From NCBI RefSeq assembly GCF_008801915.1, contig NZ_VZOV01000003.1, positions 186,001-250,000 of the forward strand: DNA of 64,000 nt. Direction: 5' to 3'. The notes beneath the pieces were generated by a model, which did no database searches, was not told the DNA's origin, and saw nothing but the letters and a program-made list of their open reading frames with translations. A program made the position numbers and the translations under genes. Source of the stretch: Cupriavidus gilardii. Lineage in GTDB: Bacteria > Pseudomonadota > Gammaproteobacteria > Burkholderiales > Burkholderiaceae. Shown piece after piece: positions 1 through 8,732 of the stretch. Positions within the stretch are counted from its first letter, which is position 1. The number at the start of each line of letters is the position of its first letter.

Positions 1-232
1 CGACCAGGATCAGCCAGGCCCTGCCGGTCCACGGTGCGCGCCGCGATACGCGCGCCACCACGCGCTCCAGCGCCTGCCATTCGAGCTCTTCGCGCTGGCC
101 ATCGGGACGATGCACCACCACGCGGTCGTCGAACAGATTGACGATGAACGGCTGTTCCGGCTCCGCCTGCGTCCGCGACGCCGCCGCATTGTCATCGGCA
201 CCGCCGAACAGTTTTCTCAACCAGCTGACCAT
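1..232 (-). CDS. Conserved hypothetical protein, N-terminal part only
   Basis: About 77 N-terminal residues of a protein that runs off the left edge. It begins MVSWLRKLFGGADDN. After a short charged linker comes a stretch that looks like beta strands (PFIVNLFDDRVVVHRPDG) and then a helix-like segment (ELEWQALERVVARV). Its ATG shares one base with the stop codon of pepP (TGATG), so it is probably translationally coupled to pepP and belongs to the same operon. I do not recognise the family. No signal peptide or catalytic motif is visible in the part present. Confidence 0.7.
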   Translation of the reverse strand, partial: MVSWLRKLFGGADDNAAASRTQAEPEQPFIVNLFDDRVVVHRPDGQREELEWQALERVVARVSRRAPWTGRAWLILV

Positions 233-1617
233 CACTTCTCACTCCGTTCGCGCATCAGTGCCTCGATCTCGTCCCCGTCGACCGGGACGCCGCGCGTCAT
301 CAATTCACAGGGGCCGTCGGCCGTGACCACCGCGTCGTCCTCGATGCGGATGCCGATATGCCAGTAGCGTTCCGGCACGTTCTCGGCCGGCCGGACGTAG
401 ATGCCGGGCTCGATCGTCAGCACCATGCCGGCCTCGAGCGGCCGCCACGGGCGCTCGCCCTCGGCCGGTGCGGGGCCGGGCACGCGGTACTCGCCGACGT
501 CGTGCACATCCATGCCGAGCCAATGGCCGGTGCGATGCATGTAGAAACGCCGATAGCTGCCGCTGGCGATCACGTCGTCCACGCCGCCTTCCTTGTCGCG
601 GTCCAGCAGGCCGGTGTCGAGCATGCCTTGCGCGAGCACGCGCACCGCGGCGTCATGCGGCACGTTGTACGGCACGCCGGCGCGCGTCTCGTCGATGGCG
701 GCCTGCTGCGCCGCCAGCACCAGATCGTAGAGTTCGCGCTGCGCCGGCGAGAAGCGGCCCGACACCGGAAAGGTCCGCGTGATATCGGACGCGTAGCCGT
801 CCAGTTCGCAGCCGGCGTCGATCAGGCACAGGTCGCCGTCACGCAGTTCGGCGGGGCCCGCGCGATAGTGCAGCACGCAGGCATTGGGACCGGCGGCGAC
901 GATCGAGTTGTAGGCCACGCTCTGCGCGCCGTTGCGGCGGAATTCGTACAGCAGCTCGGCTTCCAGATGGTATTCGCGCAGCCCGGCGCGGCTGGCCTGC
1001 ATCGCGCGCACATGCGCCTGCGCGGAGATCTGCGCGGCGCGGCGCATGATGCCGAGCTCGCCGGCATCCTTGAACAGCCGCATCTCGTCGAGCAGCGTGC
1101 GGATATCGAGCGCGCTGGATGGCGCCACCACGCCGGCGCGGCCTTGCGTGCGTACGGCATCGAGCCAGCGGCGTACCTGCATGTCGATGCGGGTCGACGC
1201 GGCCAGCGGATAGGCGATCAGATTCTGGTTGGCGAGCAGCTGCGGCAACTGCGCATCGATCTCCTCGATCGCATGGGCCTCGTCGAAGCCGAACACCTCT
1301 CGCGCGGCTTCGGGGCCGTAGCGGAAGCCGTCCCAGATCTCGCGCTCTTCGTGCTTGGGGCGGCAGAACAGGATGCTGCGGTCGGCGCCGCCGGCCGGCG
1401 CGGCGATCAGCACCAGCACCGCCTCGGGCTCGGTGAAGCCGCTCAGGTAATAGAAGTAGCTGTCGTGCCGGTACGGGAAGTCGCTGTCGCGGTTGCGCAT
1501 CGCTTCCGGTGCCGTGGGCAGGATCGCGACGCCGCCGCCGGCGGCGCGCAGGTGATCGAGCACACGGGCGCGGCGCGCGCGACAGGCCTGGAGGAGGGCG
1601 GAATCTGGTGCGGACAT
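232..1617 (-). CDS. pepP: Xaa-Pro aminopeptidase (aminopeptidase P)
   Basis: The 461-residue protein removes the N-terminal residue from peptides whose second residue is proline, using two metal ions in the cytoplasm. The N-terminal AMP_N domain covers roughly residues 8-140 and the pita-bread M24 peptidase domain roughly 185-445. The five expected metal ligands are all present: D267 and D278 (in LIDAGCELDGYASDIT), H365 (HRTGHWLG), E403 (TIEPGIYV) and E426 (GIRIEDD). The start at 1617 (MSAPDSALL) was chosen because the family begins here; the frame is open for 36 more codons of low-complexity sequence. It overlaps the next gene by one base. Confidence 0.95.
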   Translation of the reverse strand: MSAPDSALLQACRARRARVLDHLRAAGGGVAILPTAPEAMRNRDSDFPYRHDSYFYYLSGFTEPEAVLVLIAAPAGGADRSILFCRPKHEEREIWDGFRYGPEAAREVFGFDEAHAIEEIDAQLPQLLANQNLIAYPLAASTRIDMQVRRWLDAVRTQGRAGVVAPSSALDIRTLLDEMRLFKDAGELGIMRRAAQISAQAHVRAMQASRAGLREYHLEAELLYEFRRNGAQSVAYNSIVAAGPNACVLHYRAGPAELRDGDLCLIDAGCELDGYASDITRTFPVSGRFSPAQRELYDLVLAAQQAAIDETRAGVPYNVPHDAAVRVLAQGMLDTGLLDRDKEGGVDDVIASGSYRRFYMHRTGHWLGMDVHDVGEYRVPGPAPAEGERPWRPLEAGMVLTIEPGIYVRPAENVPERYWHIGIRIEDDAVVTADGPCELMTRGVPVDGDEIEALMRERSEK

Positions 1618-1750
1618 GAGGGGACCGACTCGCATCGGGCAGGCAGTGAGCAATGGCCCGATTCTAACGCCGGTCGCGGCGAAAGCCTGCAGCCCCCGCC
1701 TGCGGTCGCCCCGCGCTGGCGGCACGACAGCATTGCAGCGCGCGGCGCCG

Positions 1751-2500
1751 CTACCGCGACAGCGCGGCGTCGAGCGCGGCCAGTTGCGCCGGCGTGCCGA
1801 CGTTCTCCCAGCGGCCGGCGAAGCGCTCGCCCGTGGCCAGGCCGGCCGCGATGGCGGCGCGGTAGAACGGCGTCATCGCGACCTTCTGCCCAGGCGCGAT
1901 GCCGGCGAAGGTGCGGGTGTCGTACAGGCCGATATTGCCGAAGGTCAGGCGGGCGGCGCCGTCGGCCAGCGGCGCCTCGCCGGGCAGCGACAGCATGCCG
2001 TCGGCGCCGAGCGCGAAATCGCCCTCCGGGTGGAACGGTGGATTGGGCACCATCACCAGATGCATGCGCGGCTCGGGCGCGCCGGCCATTGCGGCGGCGC
2101 GCGGCAACAGCGCGCGGAAGTCGTAGTCGCAATAGATATCGCCCGACACCGCGACGAAGATCTGGCCCTTGTCACCGCGGCCACCGTCGCCACCGTCGCC
2201 GGCGCCGTCGCGCAGCAGCGGCAGCGCCTTGGCGATGCCGCCCGCGGTCTCGAGCGCCTCGCCCTCGGCCGAATACGCCAGACGCACGCCGAAGCGGCTG
2301 CCGTCGCCGAGCGCCGCCTCGATCTGTTGGCCCAGCCAGGCGTGGTTGATCACGATCTCGGTCAGGCCCGCGCGGGCCAGCGCCTCGATGGTCCAGACTA
2401 TCAGCGGCTTGCCCCCGACCTGCAGCAGCGGCTTCGGGCAGCCATCGGTCAGCGGGCGCATGCGCTCGCCGCGTCCGGCGGCGAAGATCATCGCTTTCAA
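1751..2500 (-). CDS. murU: N-acetylmuramate-1-phosphate uridylyltransferase
   Basis: A 249-residue sugar-phosphate nucleotidyltransferase. The signature AMIFAAGRGERMRPLTDG at the N-terminus is the nucleotide-binding loop, and a Mg-binding acidic site is suggested by VAVSGDIYCDYD near residue 120. In Pseudomonas this family converts MurNAc-1-phosphate to UDP-MurNAc in a peptidoglycan recycling route that bypasses de novo synthesis. The amgK kinase two genes upstream in the same operon supports that role; by sequence alone it could be a general mannose-1-phosphate or glucose-1-phosphate nucleotidyltransferase. A TTG start at 2500 gives the family N-terminus MKAMIF and overlaps the azlD stop; an ATG lies three codons further in, at 2491. 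Confidence 0.85.
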   Translation of the reverse strand: MKAMIFAAGRGERMRPLTDGCPKPLLQVGGKPLIVWTIEALARAGLTEIVINHAWLGQQIEAALGDGSRFGVRLAYSAEGEALETAGGIAKALPLLRDGAGDGGDGGRGDKGQIFVAVSGDIYCDYDFRALLPRAAAMAGAPEPRMHLVMVPNPPFHPEGDFALGADGMLSLPGEAPLADGAARLTFGNIGLYDTRTFAGIAPGQKVAMTPFYRAAIAAGLATGERFAGRWENVGTPAQLAALDAALSR

Positions 2501-2820
2501 ATCAGGGTCTCCAGGACGAGCAGGGTGGCCATGCCGCCGGCGATGGTCCAGCCGATGCTGCGCGTGCGCGCGGCGATCGCGATGGCCACCACGCCGGCGA
2601 TCAGGCGGGCATTGTCGAGGCCGATGGCCAGCTGGCCATCGCGCATCAGCAGGTCGGGCGCGATCAGCGCCGACAGCATCGCCGCCGGCACGAACTGCAG
2701 CGCGGTGCGGAACCAGGCGGGCAGGCGCACCTTGCCTTCGACGGCAATAAAGGACAGGCGGATCAGATAGGTCGCCAGGCCCGCGGCCGCCATCACGCCG
2801 AGCAGCATCCACGGGCTCAT
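2497..2820 (-). CDS. azlD: AzlD-type small subunit of branched-chain amino acid exporter
   Basis: A 107-residue membrane protein with about three to four hydrophobic segments, the typical size of AzlD. Characteristic stretches are GLATYLIRLSFI near the N-terminus and ALQFVPAAMLSALIAPDLL in the middle. AzlD works with the larger AzlC permease to export branched-chain amino acids across the inner membrane. Its ATG overlaps the azlC stop (ATGA), and its own stop overlaps the murU start, so expression of all three is likely coupled. Nothing in it explains why an amino acid exporter sits between two cell-wall recycling genes. Confidence 0.88.
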   Translation of the reverse strand: MSPWMLLGVMAAAGLATYLIRLSFIAVEGKVRLPAWFRTALQFVPAAMLSALIAPDLLMRDGQLAIGLDNARLIAGVVAIAIAARTRSIGWTIAGGMATLLVLETLI

Positions 2821-3548
2821 GCGGTGCGCTCCTTGCCGGCGGGGCCGCTGCGGCGCGGCAACAGCAGCATGCCGACCGCGATGCCGCCCAGCGCCGCGGC
2901 CATCAGGCCGAGCTTGTGCGGCACGCCGAAGCACAGCACCGCCAGAGCGCTGGCGGTCACCGCCGCGGCGACGTGCGAGCGATGCTTCAGGCCAGGCACG
3001 ATGATGGCGATGAAGGTCAGCGGCAGAAAGAAGTCCAGCGGCCAGTGGCGCGGCACCTGGGCGCCGACCAGCACGCCCGCCAGCGTCGACAGCTGCCAGC
3101 TGCTCCACAGCGCGACGCCCGCGCCGAAGAAGTACCAGTGGCGGTAGCGCCGTTGCACCGGGTCGTCGCCGAGCCGCCGCGTCATCGCGGCAAAGGCCTC
3201 GTCGGTCAGCAGATAGGCGATCAGCGCCTTCCAGCGGCGCGGCAGATGCGACAGCGCTGGCGCGATCGTGGCGGAGTAGAGCGCGTGACGCAGATTGACC
3301 ATCGCGACCGTGGTGGCGACGATCGCCGCCGGCGTGCCCGCCGCCCACAGCTGGGTCAGGATCATCTGCGACGCGCCGCCGAAGACGATCGCGCTCATCG
3401 CGCAGGCCAGCCACGCGGGCATGCCGGCGCCGACCGCCAGCACGCCGTAGATCAGGCCGAACGGCACCACGCCCAGCAGCATCGGCGACAGCGCGCGTAC
3501 ACCGGCCCACCATTCGCCGCGCCGGGTGGGGCTGCTGGCAGCATCCAT
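2817..3548 (-). CDS. azlC: AzlC-type branched-chain amino acid permease
   Basis: A 243-residue inner-membrane protein with several hydrophobic helices. Family signatures include LLGVVPFGLIYGVLAV (residues about 23-38), FGGASQMILTQLWAAGTP and MVNLRHALYSATIAP. It pairs with the azlD product encoded immediately downstream (ATGA overlap). Its start overlaps the amgK stop (TGATG). The pair is a predicted efflux system for leucine, isoleucine, valine or analogues; the substrate is inferred from family only. A second azlCD pair sits at 56.7-57.9 kb in this window. Confidence 0.9.
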   Translation of the reverse strand: MDAASSPTRRGEWWAGVRALSPMLLGVVPFGLIYGVLAVGAGMPAWLACAMSAIVFGGASQMILTQLWAAGTPAAIVATTVAMVNLRHALYSATIAPALSHLPRRWKALIAYLLTDEAFAAMTRRLGDDPVQRRYRHWYFFGAGVALWSSWQLSTLAGVLVGAQVPRHWPLDFFLPLTFIAIIVPGLKHRSHVAAAVTASALAVLCFGVPHKLGLMAAALGGIAVGMLLLPRRSGPAGKERTA

Positions 3549-4591
3549 CAGAAGGTGTAGCCGGCCGGGCGCTCGACGCCTTCGAGCGTATCGAACAGGC
3601 GCACCAGCTTGCGCAGCTCGCCGTAGCGGCCGGCCACCGCGCGTGCGTACTTCAGCACCAGCGGCATGTTGGCCAGGTAGCCGTCCTTGCCGTCGCGATG
3701 GTAGAGCCGGGCGAAGATGCCGAGCACCTTCAGATGCCGCTGCAGGCCCATCCATTCGAAGTCGCGGTAGAACTCGCCGAAGTCGGCCGCCACCGGCAGG
3801 CTCGCCTTGCGGGCGCGCTCCCAATAGCGGATCAGCCAGTCCAGCTGCAGCTCCTCGTCCCATTCGATATAGGCGTCGCGCCACAGCGAGACCGCGTCGT
3901 AGGTGATCGGGCCGATCACCGCGTCCTGGAAGTCGAGGATGCCGGGGTTGCCGCGTTTGTCCCCCTCGTCGAGCACCATCAGGTTGCGCGAATGGTAGTC
4001 GCGGTGCACGTAGACCTGCGGCTGGGCCAGGTTGTTGGCCAGCAGCGTTTCCATGACCTCGGTCAGGTCCGCCTGCTGGCCCGCATCGAGCTCCACGCCG
4101 AGATGGCGCGCCACGTACCACTGCGGGAACAGGTCCAGTTCGCGCTGCAGCAGCTCGCGGTCGTAGGCGGGCAGCGTGCCGGGCCGGGTCGCGGCCTGGA
4201 TCCTGACCAGCGCCGCGGCGGCGTCGCCGTACAGCGCGCGCGCGGTGGTGATGTCCAGCTTCGACAGATAGGTGGTGCTGCCCAGGTCGGTCAGCAGCAG
4301 GAAGCCCTGCGACAGATCCTGCGCCAGCACGGTCGGCACGGTGACGCCGGCCTCGCCGAACAGCGCGGCGACATGGATGAAGGGGCGGCAGTCCTCGCGG
4401 GCGGGCGGGGCATCCATCGCAATCACGGTCGGATGCGCCGGGTTGTCGGTGCGCAGGCGGAAGTAGCGGCGGAAGCTGGCGTCGGCCGATGCCGGTACGC
4501 ACGATTCGGGATCGATGGACCAATCCGGAGCGAGTCCGGACACCCACGCTTTGAGCTGGTCCTGGCGCGGGTCGAGGGGAAGTGCTGCCAT
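3548..4591 (-). CDS. amgK: Anomeric MurNAc/GlcNAc kinase of peptidoglycan recycling
   Basis: A 347-residue protein of the aminoglycoside phosphotransferase fold. The catalytic loop is VHRDYHSRNLMVL and the Mg-binding segment ILDFQDAVIGPITYDAVSL, both in the C-terminal half. In Pseudomonas the family phosphorylates MurNAc and GlcNAc at C1, feeding MurU. The presence of murU in the same overlapping gene set makes this assignment much stronger than for an isolated phosphotransferase. The start at 4591 (MAALPLDPRQDQ) fits the family; upstream in-frame codons run into the divergent lptD leader. The gene is transcribed away from lptD. Confidence 0.88.
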   Translation of the reverse strand: MAALPLDPRQDQLKAWVSGLAPDWSIDPESCVPASADASFRRYFRLRTDNPAHPTVIAMDAPPAREDCRPFIHVAALFGEAGVTVPTVLAQDLSQGFLLLTDLGSTTYLSKLDITTARALYGDAAAALVRIQAATRPGTLPAYDRELLQRELDLFPQWYVARHLGVELDAGQQADLTEVMETLLANNLAQPQVYVHRDYHSRNLMVLDEGDKRGNPGILDFQDAVIGPITYDAVSLWRDAYIEWDEELQLDWLIRYWERARKASLPVAADFGEFYRDFEWMGLQRHLKVLGIFARLYHRDGKDGYLANMPLVLKYARAVAGRYGELRKLVRLFDTLEGVERPAGYTF

Positions 4592-4618
4592 GCCGGAAAG
4601 GGTCGATAAGTTGCCCCG

Positions 4619-4624
4619 TATAAT
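4619..4624 (+). promoter_or_regulatory. Candidate -10 hexamer for lptD
   Basis: A perfect TATAAT lies between the divergent amgK and lptD genes, 125 bases upstream of the lptD ATG. I see no good -35 hexamer 16-18 bases upstream, so this is only a candidate. The reverse complement (TATTAT region) could also serve amgK, but it would sit upstream of amgK with no -35 visible either. Confidence 0.35.
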
Positions 4625-4748
4625 ACCCGACCAGACCCGGGCGCCGGGCGGCTCCCGGGTGGGCCCGTCCTGTGCCTGGCAGCCTGTTTGGACGGTGGCT
4701 GCGGCGGTTCTGCGCAACCGTCCCGCCGTCCGACCGACGACCCGACGC

Positions 4749-7172
4749 ATGACCGAACAACAACGATCACCGAATCACACCGCAATCCAGGCGCCGGGCC
4801 GCCAGCCCGCGCGCCGGCCAGTCCGGGCCCTGCGCCCGCTGGTGCTGGCCATGGCCGGCTGGTCGCTGGGCGCCCATGCGCAAGGCCAGGCGGTCGGCTC
4901 GGCGATTCCCGCGCTGCCGGCTGCGGAGCCCACGGCCGAGGCGGCCGACCCGCGCCAGCCGCCGCGCCCCGGCGAACTGATCCCCTATCTGTCGGAGCCG
5001 GCCACCTGGCGCAGCGCGCCGAGCGACCCGAGCGCGCCGACCTATGTCTCCGGCGACAGCATGACCGGATACAACGAGCGCGGCCTGGAACTGCAGGGCA
5101 ATGCCGAGCTGCGCAGCGACGGTGCCGTGATCAAGGCCGACAAGCTGACCTACGACCAGGACAGCGACGAGGCGCTGGCGACCGGCAACGTCCGGCTCTC
5201 GCGCGAAGGCACGCTGGCGGTCGGCCCCGAGGCGAAGCTGCGCGTCGAGGCCAACGAAGGCTACATGCTGTCGCCGGACTACTACTTCCAGCAGACCGGC
5301 GGTTCGGGCACGGCCGAGCGCATCGACTTCCTGAACAAGAACGAGAGCACCATCCAGCGCGCCACCTATACCACCTGTTCGCCGGACAACGCGGACTGGT
5401 ATTTCAGCGCGCGCCAGCTCGATCTGGACAGCGACCGTCAGGTCGGCACCGCGCACGGCGCCGTGCTGCGCTTCTTCGACGTGCCGATCCTGGCGGCACC
5501 GGCGGTGACCTTCCCGCTGACCGACGAGCGCCGCAGCGGCTTCCTCGCGCCGCTGATGGCCTACAGCTCGCGCTCGGGTTTCGACCTGACGGTGCCGTAC
5601 TACTTCAATATCGCGCCGAACCGCGACCTGACGCTGTATCCGCGCGTGATGAGCGAACGGGGCGTGCAGCTGGGCGGCGACTTCCGCTACATCGGCAACG
5701 GCTATGCGGGCCGCATCCGCGGCGAGTTCCTGCCGAACGACCAGAAGACCAACTCGGACCGCTGGCTGTACTCGATCCAGCATACGCAGAACCTGGCCAA
5801 GGGCCTGAACGCCTATGTGAACCTGAACCGGGTATCGGACGACCGCTATCCGGACGACCTGACGCGCACGGTCGCGCAGTCGACGCTGCGGCAGTACACG
5901 CAGGAGGGCGGGGTCACCTACAACTGGCAGGACTTCTCGCTGCTGGCGCGGGTGCAGACCTTCCAGACGCTGGCGCCGAGCCAGCCGACCTACGAGCGCG
6001 TGCCGCAGTTGAACGGCAAGTTCACGCGCTACAACTGGGGCGGCTTCGACGTGCAGATCGAGGCCGACTACACGCGCTTCCGCATCCCGCTGACGACCAC
6101 CGGCTTCCAGCAGCCGCAGGGCGAGCGCGTGTTCATCCAGCCGTCGATCAGCTATCCGATCGTGCGCCCGGGCTGGTTCGTGACGCCCAAGGTCATGTTC
6201 AACGCGGCCCAGTACCAGATGGAGCCGTCGACCAACACGCCGGGGGCCAACAACACGCTGACGCGCTCGGTGCCGACCTTCAGCATCGACAGCGGCATGA
6301 CGTTCGAGCGCGACGCGCCGACCATCAGCCGGCTGTTCGGCACCAGGTACCTGCAGACGCTGGAGCCGCGGCTGTTCTACGTCTACACGCCGTTCCGCGA
6401 CCAGAGCGCGTTCCCGCTGTTCGACACGGTGCAGTCGGACTTCGGCTACGGCCAGATCTTCAGCGAGAATCCGTTTACCGGCTACGACCGCATCGCCGAC
6501 AACAACAAGCTGACCGCGGGCGTGACCACCCGACTGATCGAGTCCGAGACGGGCATCGAACGCTTCCGTGGTACGCTGGCGCAACGCTTCGACATGAGCG
6601 GCCAACGCGTGCAGTTGACCGGCACGCTCGACGATGCGGAGAAGGGCTACTCGGACCTGCTGGGCGCCACCACCATCCAGCTGTTCCGCGGCTACTACAT
6701 CAATGCCGGGATGCAGTACAACCCGGAAAACGACCGGGTGATCCAGTCGAACATCGCGTTCGCGTGGCGGCCGGAGCCGCGCAAGCTGCTGAACGTCGGC
6801 TACCGCTACCGTCGTCCGACCACGGTCACCGACAATACCGCGATCGACCAGTTCGAGATCTCGAGCCAGTGGCCGATCACGCGGCGAACCTACGGCATCG
6901 GACGTGTCGCCTACGACATGAGCGCGAACCAGCTGGTCGATACGCTGCTGGGGCTCGAATATGCCGCCGACTGCTGGGTCGGCCGGGTCGCTTACCAGCG
7001 ATTCCGCAATACCACGCAGGGCTACACCGGCCGCGTGTTTCTGCAGGTGGAGTTCCGCGGCCTGTCGAAGATCGGCTCCAATCCGCTGGATATCATGAGG
7101 TTGAACGTGCCTGGCTACGAGCCTGTCTCGGCCGCGCCGATCCCTCAGACCCAGTTCGACCATTACGAATGA
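4749..7172 (+). CDS. lptD: LPS-assembly outer-membrane protein LptD
   Basis: An 807-residue outer-membrane beta-barrel that inserts lipopolysaccharide into the outer leaflet with LptE. A signal peptide ends around residue 44 (GAHA/QGQ). The periplasmic OstA/LptA-like beta-jellyroll follows (about residues 95-210, with GNAELRSDGAVIKADKLTY), then the barrel (about 260-790). Only two cysteines are seen after the signal, C210 and C742, so one long-range disulphide between jellyroll and barrel is likely rather than the four-cysteine arrangement of E. coli. The start at 4749 was chosen because the signal peptide follows. surA begins seven bases after its stop. Confidence 0.95.
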   Translation: MTEQQRSPNHTAIQAPGRQPARRPVRALRPLVLAMAGWSLGAHAQGQAVGSAIPALPAAEPTAEAADPRQPPRPGELIPYLSEPATWRSAPSDPSAPTYVSGDSMTGYNERGLELQGNAELRSDGAVIKADKLTYDQDSDEALATGNVRLSREGTLAVGPEAKLRVEANEGYMLSPDYYFQQTGGSGTAERIDFLNKNESTIQRATYTTCSPDNADWYFSARQLDLDSDRQVGTAHGAVLRFFDVPILAAPAVTFPLTDERRSGFLAPLMAYSSRSGFDLTVPYYFNIAPNRDLTLYPRVMSERGVQLGGDFRYIGNGYAGRIRGEFLPNDQKTNSDRWLYSIQHTQNLAKGLNAYVNLNRVSDDRYPDDLTRTVAQSTLRQYTQEGGVTYNWQDFSLLARVQTFQTLAPSQPTYERVPQLNGKFTRYNWGGFDVQIEADYTRFRIPLTTTGFQQPQGERVFIQPSISYPIVRPGWFVTPKVMFNAAQYQMEPSTNTPGANNTLTRSVPTFSIDSGMTFERDAPTISRLFGTRYLQTLEPRLFYVYTPFRDQSAFPLFDTVQSDFGYGQIFSENPFTGYDRIADNNKLTAGVTTRLIESETGIERFRGTLAQRFDMSGQRVQLTGTLDDAEKGYSDLLGATTIQLFRGYYINAGMQYNPENDRVIQSNIAFAWRPEPRKLLNVGYRYRRPTTVTDNTAIDQFEISSQWPITRRTYGIGRVAYDMSANQLVDTLLGLEYAADCWVGRVAYQRFRNTTQGYTGRVFLQVEFRGLSKIGSNPLDIMRLNVPGYEPVSAAPIPQTQFDHYE

Positions 7173-7178
7173 CGGACC

Positions 7179-8687
7179 ATGATGAAGCGTCAAGCAGTCT
7201 CCGTATTTTCCGTTGCCGCGGCATCGTCGCGGCGTTCGCGCGGCATCGTGCTGTCCGCATTGCTCGCCTGCGTGGCCGTTCCGGCGGCCGCGCAGCTGAA
7301 GGCCCCCGGTGCATCGGGCTCCACGCCGCGCGCCAGCGGCATCTTCGTGCCGCAGGGTTCGCAGGCCACGCCGCCGACCTCGCCGACCCAGCCGCGCTTG
7401 GGCTCGGGCCAGCGCACCGGCCGCTCGCAGCTGGTCGACGAGGTGGTGGCGATCGTCAACAACACCGTGATCACGCGGCGCGAGCTGCTCGATAGCGCCG
7501 ACGAGATCGAGAACCAGCTGCGCTCCGCCGGCCGTCCGATTCCGCCGCGCGAGGAACTGCTCGGCGAAGTGCTGGAGCGGCTGGTGATGGAGCGGGTGCA
7601 GACCCAGGCTGCGCAGGACGCCGGCATCCGCGTGACCGATCAGGAGGTCGACCGCGCGATCGAGTCGGTCGCGCAGCAGAACCGCATCAGCGTGGCCGAT
7701 CTGCGTGCGCAGGTCGACCGCAGCGGCATGACCTGGGACAAGTACCGCAGCGAGCTGCGCAAGCAGGTGCAGGTGATCCGGCTGCGCGAGCGCGAGGTCG
7801 ACTCCAAGGTGCAGGTGTTCGACGGCGAGATCGACAACTATCTGGCCGCGCGCGCCGCACGCAGCGGCGCCGCGCCGGCCGGCGAAGCGCAGTACGACGT
7901 CGCGCAGATCTTCGTGCGCGTGCCCGAGGGCGCCAGCGAGGCGCAGAAGGCGCAACTGCGCGCCAAGGCCGAGGGGCTGCTGAAGCAGGCCCAGGGCGGC
8001 GCGGACTTCGCGCAGCTGGCGCAGAACAATTCGGACGGCGCCGAGGGTGCCAAGGGCGGTTCGCTCGGCTATCGCGAGATCGGCCGCCTGCCCGCGCAGT
8101 TCGCCAACGCCGTGCTGGATCTGCAGCCGGGCAAGGTGGTACCGGAGGTCGTCGAAAGCCCGGCCGGGTTCCATGTGCTGAAGCTCGCCGGCAAGCGCAC
8201 CGCGCCCGCTGGCGGCGATGTCGCGCCGAGCCGCATCACGCAGACGCAGGTGCGCCATATCCTGATCCGCACCGGCCCGAACATGCCCGAGGCGGAGGCG
8301 CGCCGCCAGCTGTCGACGCTGCGCGACCGCATCCAGCACGGCACCAGCTTCGCCGATATCGCCAAGCGCTATTCGCAGGACGGTTCGGCGCAGAACGGCG
8401 GCGAACTCGGCTGGGTGTCGCCGGGCGAGCTGGTCCCCGAGTTCGAGCAGGCGATGAACCGCCTGCGCCCGGGTGAAGTGTCCGAGCCGGTCACCAGCCA
8501 GTTCGGCGTGCACCTGATCCAGGTCGACAACCGCCGCGAGGTCGAGGTGTCGCCGGAGAAGCAGCGCGACTTCGCCCGCGCCGAGGTGCGCGAGCAGAAG
8601 CTGCGCGCCGCCTACGAGGATTGGCTGCGCCAGTTGCGCGAGGCCGCCTATGTCGAATACCGGACCAACCGCGAGGCGACCCGCTAA
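7179..8687 (+). CDS. surA: Periplasmic peptidyl-prolyl isomerase and chaperone SurA
   Basis: A 502-residue periplasmic chaperone for outer-membrane proteins, LptD among them. A signal peptide ends near residue 38 (PAAA/QLK). A Gly/Pro/Ser-rich linker (about 40-82) is longer than in E. coli. The SurA N domain (about 84-210) and two parvulin PPIC domains follow (about 237-340 and 357-457). The second domain carries QVRHILIRTG and GELGWVSPGELVPEFE. Two adjacent ATG codons start the gene at 7179. It lies in an apparent operon lptD-surA-pdxA-rsmA, which is the usual order. Confidence 0.95.
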   Translation: MMKRQAVSVFSVAAASSRRSRGIVLSALLACVAVPAAAQLKAPGASGSTPRASGIFVPQGSQATPPTSPTQPRLGSGQRTGRSQLVDEVVAIVNNTVITRRELLDSADEIENQLRSAGRPIPPREELLGEVLERLVMERVQTQAAQDAGIRVTDQEVDRAIESVAQQNRISVADLRAQVDRSGMTWDKYRSELRKQVQVIRLREREVDSKVQVFDGEIDNYLAARAARSGAAPAGEAQYDVAQIFVRVPEGASEAQKAQLRAKAEGLLKQAQGGADFAQLAQNNSDGAEGAKGGSLGYREIGRLPAQFANAVLDLQPGKVVPEVVESPAGFHVLKLAGKRTAPAGGDVAPSRITQTQVRHILIRTGPNMPEAEARRQLSTLRDRIQHGTSFADIAKRYSQDGSAQNGGELGWVSPGELVPEFEQAMNRLRPGEVSEPVTSQFGVHLIQVDNRREVEVSPEKQRDFARAEVREQKLRAAYEDWLRQLREAAYVEYRTNREATR

Positions 8688-8732
8688 GGTATCCAGCGAA
8701 GGACCCGCCACGGGAACCGTATCGCCACCACG

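Noticed and set aside
358-2349. A 663-codon open frame on the plus strand
   Set aside because: Antisense to pepP and murU and without any recognisable motif.
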